Shown here: one piece after another, positions 61,270-64,000 of the stretch
How positions within the stretch are numbered: position 1 is the stretch's first letter
Layout of the letters: each line of letters begins with the position of its first letter
Assembly (NCBI GenBank): GCA_029251085.1
Contig: JAQXDZ010000036.1
Location: 1-64,000, forward strand
Direction: 5' to 3'
Origin: Mariniblastus sp.
GTDB taxonomy: Bacteria; Planctomycetota; Planctomycetia; Pirellulales; Pirellulaceae
DNA: 64,000 bases
Made by a program: the position numbers and the translations under genes
Notes under the pieces: generated by a model
Database searches by the model: none
Told to the model about the DNA's origin: nothing
What the model saw: only the letters and a program-made list of their open reading frames with translations

Positions 61270-61773
61270 AAAACCTCCCAGTCTATCCGCGGTTACCTGC
61301 AACTCATTTGAAGGCAGGCAAATGAGCCGTTCTTCGGCTTGTAGCAGCACACCATTCCTCAATCAAGAGCAACGAAACATTAGCGATTTCAGATAGACTT
61401 TGATTTAGCGTCGCTCCTGCGCGAATCGAACTCACACCCCCTCGTTTTGCCGGAAAGTGAGATACCGAATATTGGGATTCCCAATACGCAATACGCAATA
61501 CGCATGCCCGCTCAAAGTAAGTAGCACTGACGGATTCGGCATCGAATTCACTGAAGTTCAGATCATGTTTCTTAAGAAAAACATGCCATCGACGAATCCC
61601 ATCTAAGCGATTCCAGGCTCACTTTTTTTGTTTCGTGGATTCAACAAACTTTTATCGTGGTGAAAATCAGATAGAATAGGCGGACGCATCTCCAAAAGTT
61701 GCGTTACAGCTAATTCATCGTTGCAATGATGACAAAGTCCATCTCCCACCTTCATTAACAAGCGGAAATTTGA
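61270..61773. other. 504-base divergent intergenic region
   Basis: Between the membrane protein and the Gfo/Idh/MocA gene. It contains TATTGGGA-T-TCCCAATA, a perfect palindrome at 61470-61486, overlapped by three tandem CAATACG units (61482-61502). Nothing else recognised. Confidence 0.5.
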
Positions 61774-62889
61774 ATGACTCAAAATGTAAATGTTGCCATG
61801 ATTGGTCTTGGGTTCGGCGCTGAATTTATTCCGATCTACCAGAGTCACCCCAATACAACGGTGCTTGCCCTTTGCCGCCGCGATGAGGTAGCGCTCAATA
61901 AAATGGCAGATCAGTTTGGAATAGAAAAACGATACACAGATTACGATGAAGTCTTGGCAGATCCGAACGTCGACTTTGTTCATATCAACAGTCCCATCTC
62001 AGACCACGCCTGGATGTCACTTCGAGCGCTGGATGCCGGTAAACATGTGATGTGCACGGTCCCCATGGCGACAACCATCGACGAGTGTCGACAGATTGTC
62101 GAAAAAGTCAACGAGACTGGCTTGAAGTACATGATGGCCGAGACAGTCGTCTACAGCCGCGAATTCCTTTTTATCAAAGAGATGTATGAGAAAGGTGAGC
62201 TTGGAGAAATCCAACACGTTGCTGCGTCTCATCCGCAGGACATGGACGGTTGGCCGGAGTATTGGCAACGCATGATCCCAATGCACTATGCGACACACGT
62301 CGTCAGCCCCTGCCTAGCTTTGGTAAACGGTGTGGCTGAGTACGTAAGCTGCTTTGGTTCAGGCAGCGTCCGGGAAGATATCGCTGAAAAATCCGGCAAC
62401 CGGTTTGCTGTCGAATCCTGTCACATTAAATATAAGGACAGTGACCTTACCGCCCATGTCTGGCGTTGCCTGTACGATGTCGCCCGACAATATCGTGAAA
62501 GTTTTGACGTCTATGGAACCAAGAAAAGTTTTGAATGGACCTTGATTGAGAATGAACCCCACGTGATTCACACTGCTAAAAAGCCGGAACCAGAAATTCC
62601 AGAGAAAATCGAGGTTCCTGATTTTGCCCACTTGCTTCCAGAGGCAATTCGAAAGTACACGCTTCCACAAGAAATACATGACGCCGACCACCTCTCTTTT
62701 GTTCAAGGGGGCGGGCACGGTGGTTCCCACCCGCACATGGTGCACGAAATGGTCTCAGCCCTTCTCGAAAACCGAGATCCTTGGCCAAACGCGAACACCA
62801 GCGCAAACTGGACCTGCGTCGGCCTTTGTGCTCATGAATCAGCGCTCAAGGGTGGCTCGCCGGTAGAACTACCGGAATTCACACTCTAA
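61774..62889 (+). CDS. Gfo/Idh/MocA-family oxidoreductase
   Basis: 371 residues. Rossmann NAD(P) site at the start (VNVAMIGLGFGAEFIPIYQSHPNTTVLALCRRDE), followed by YDEVLADPNVDFVHINSPISDHAWMSLRALDAGKHVMCTVPMATTIDECRQIVEKVNETGLKYMMAE, the classic GFO_IDH_MocA order including the Lys/Val-Pro loop (here CTVPMA instead of CEKPLA). C-terminal domain with SHPQDMDGWPEYWQRMIPMHYATHVVSPCLALVNG. These enzymes oxidise or isomerise sugars and inositols. The EKP motif Lys is replaced by Val (CTVPMA), which suggests an altered active site. Secreted-metabolism partners follow: the haem-binding cytochrome c gene starts 14 bases downstream. Confidence 0.86.
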   Translation: MTQNVNVAMIGLGFGAEFIPIYQSHPNTTVLALCRRDEVALNKMADQFGIEKRYTDYDEVLADPNVDFVHINSPISDHAWMSLRALDAGKHVMCTVPMATTIDECRQIVEKVNETGLKYMMAETVVYSREFLFIKEMYEKGELGEIQHVAASHPQDMDGWPEYWQRMIPMHYATHVVSPCLALVNGVAEYVSCFGSGSVREDIAEKSGNRFAVESCHIKYKDSDLTAHVWRCLYDVARQYRESFDVYGTKKSFEWTLIENEPHVIHTAKKPEPEIPEKIEVPDFAHLLPEAIRKYTLPQEIHDADHLSFVQGGGHGGSHPHMVHEMVSALLENRDPWPNANTSANWTCVGLCAHESALKGGSPVELPEFTL

Positions 62890-62903
62890 ACGCCCCAATC
62901 TTT

Positions 62904-64000
62904 ATGCCCTCAGTTCCTGTCCCTATGTTTATCTCGCGCAATCATAAAATGACGATGTCATCAATTAGCCCAATCCGTTGGTTGTGTTGCTTCATCACAA
63001 TCATTCCCCTGTACGTCCTCTATCCATGCTCACCAGTTCTGGCTGAAGACGAAACTCAAATACTTGAACTGCTCGTTGAGACGTTAAATCAGACTGACGA
63101 TCCAAACGTACAGGAATCATTAATGCGTGGTATGATCGCCGGACTCGAAGGACGGCGGGAGGTTACTGCACCAAAGAACTGGGCATCGCTTAACGCAAAA
63201 TTCGCCCAAAATGCCAATCCCGAAATCCGCAATCTTGCTCTTCAACTATCGCAATTTTTTGGAGATGCTGATGCTGAGCAGCTCGCCCTTAAGACAGTCC
63301 GTGATAAAAACGCGGAGCTCAAGTCCCGACGGCAAGCATTGCGATCTTTGCTGAACCAACAAAATGAGGAAGCATCCGATTTACTCGAATTTTTAATGCA
63401 AGAACCCGAGCTATGTCTCGAGGCAATTCGAGGCTACGCAGCAGTAGAAAATGCGACCGGCCCAACGGTTTTACTGGATCGTTATAGTAAATTTTCAGAA
63501 GAGCAACGACGCGCCGTAATTGAAACGTTAGCCAGCCGTCAATTTTATGCCGAACAGCTTCTTGCCGCTCTCAAGGATGATAAAATCCCGCGAACAGACA
63601 TCCCGGTTCACGTCGCAAGATCACTCAACAAAATCCTCGGCCAATCTTTCATAAACTATTATGGCGACGTCAAGCCAGTCACGACAGACAGGATCAAGAC
63701 CATTGCAAAGTACAAACGCATGGTCTCGGGGTCTGCTCTTGAAAATGCCGATGCCTCTCGCGGCCGAATGGTATATGAAAAAACTTGCGCTTCCTGTCAT
63801 GTCCTGTATGGCGCTGGCGGAAAAATTGGACCAGACCTAACCGGATCGAACCGAGCCAACCTTGACTACATTTTACTCAATAGTGTTGCCCCAAGTTATG
63901 ACGTCCCCGAAAGTTATCAGATGGTCTTAATACAAACCATCGACGGACGCTTAGTTAACGGCGTGATTGCGGAAGAGGACGCAACCAAAGTAGTCCTCAA
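62904..64000 (+). CDS. Haem-binding cytochrome c protein with HEAT-like repeats, cut by window end
   Basis: The frame runs from ATG 62904 without stop to the window end (365 codons plus two bases), so the 3' part is missing. ATG 62949 would give a cleaner signal peptide (SSISPIRWLCCFITIIPLYVLYPCSPVLA). The central part (about residues 50-270) has helical repeats. Near residue 292 the motif EKTCASCHVLYGAGGKIGPDLTGSNR contains the CxxCH haem-c site of the Pirellula/Verrucomicrobium-type putative haem-binding domain, a family typical of secreted planctomycete proteins. With the adjoining oxidoreductase gene it likely forms a unit for extracytoplasmic sugar oxidation (inference). Confidence 0.85.
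   Translation, partial: MPSVPVPMFISRNHKMTMSSISPIRWLCCFITIIPLYVLYPCSPVLAEDETQILELLVETLNQTDDPNVQESLMRGMIAGLEGRREVTAPKNWASLNAKFAQNANPEIRNLALQLSQFFGDADAEQLALKTVRDKNAELKSRRQALRSLLNQQNEEASDLLEFLMQEPELCLEAIRGYAAVENATGPTVLLDRYSKFSEEQRRAVIETLASRQFYAEQLLAALKDDKIPRTDIPVHVARSLNKILGQSFINYYGDVKPVTTDRIKTIAKYKRMVSGSALENADASRGRMVYEKTCASCHVLYGAGGKIGPDLTGSNRANLDYILLNSVAPSYDVPESYQMVLIQTIDGRLVNGVIAEEDATKVVL

Overview
The window looks like a chromosomal segment of a planctomycete, most likely a marine Pirellulaceae-type bacterium (inference from content only). Pointers are: Ser/Thr kinases with the DWG variant of the DFG motif and an ECF sigma factor translationally coupled to one of them; two secreted PQQ-type beta-propeller proteins; a formylglycine sulfatase; a Gfo/Idh/MocA oxidoreductase followed by a Pirellula/Verrucomicrobium-type haem-binding cytochrome c; many single-copy genes with short operons and both strands used about equally. 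I saw no insertion sequence, prophage, CRISPR array or rRNA. One tRNA (Asp) is present.

Layout. 0-1.2 kb: a small membrane protein and a prokaryotic RING-finger protein. 1.2-9.2 kb: adenine deaminase, Nudix hydrolase, PduO-type corrinoid adenosyltransferase, then the nitrogen-sensing pair glnB-glnD, a TPR-like lipoprotein and an unlisted 54-residue membrane peptide. 9.6-18.1 kb: tRNA-Asp, a zinc-ribbon protein coupled to flotillin floA, sufE, a lone parA, N-formylglutamate amidohydrolase, a coiled-coil protein, a solitary groES with an unusual upstream dyad, a cyclase-repeat lipoprotein overlapping cutC, and a solitary rplX. 18.2-32.5 kb: exported and signalling genes (Tat-exported sugar epimerase-like protein, a 898-residue secreted protein, a kinase with a receiver-like tail, ECF sigma plus anti-sigma/kinase/Cache fusion, two beta-propellers, a FabZ-like dehydratase). 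32.6-37.2 kb: a minus-strand envelope/stress block (YflT-domain protein, cardiolipin synthase, second PLD-type synthase, HdeD family).

39-56 kb is the most distinctive part. It gathers a SOUL haem-binding protein, a FAD amine-oxidase-like protein, an ECF sigma factor, an M48-like membrane protein without its zinc site, an SDR-DUF2867 protein, a Nudix fold with a broken box, an SDR lacking its catalytic Tyr, a class II photolyase fused in one chain to a renalase-like FAD oxidoreductase, a Nei/Fpg glycosylase, several unknowns, a (6-4)-photolyase-type cryptochrome that lacks most iron-sulfur ligands, haem A synthase and TspO. I read this as a light/photo-oxidative damage island combining DNA repair, flavin redox enzymes and tetrapyrrole handling; no LitR/CarH-type regulator is visible, so the ECF sigma factor is the only candidate regulator in it.

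56-64 kb holds a sulfatase, a STAS/SEC14 protein, a DNase I-fold endonuclease/phosphatase, a HEAT-repeat protein, a membrane protein, a Gfo/Idh/MocA oxidoreductase and a truncated (window edge) haem-binding cytochrome c. Starts were moved where a Shine-Dalgarno sequence or signal peptide favoured another codon; these choices are stated per gene.
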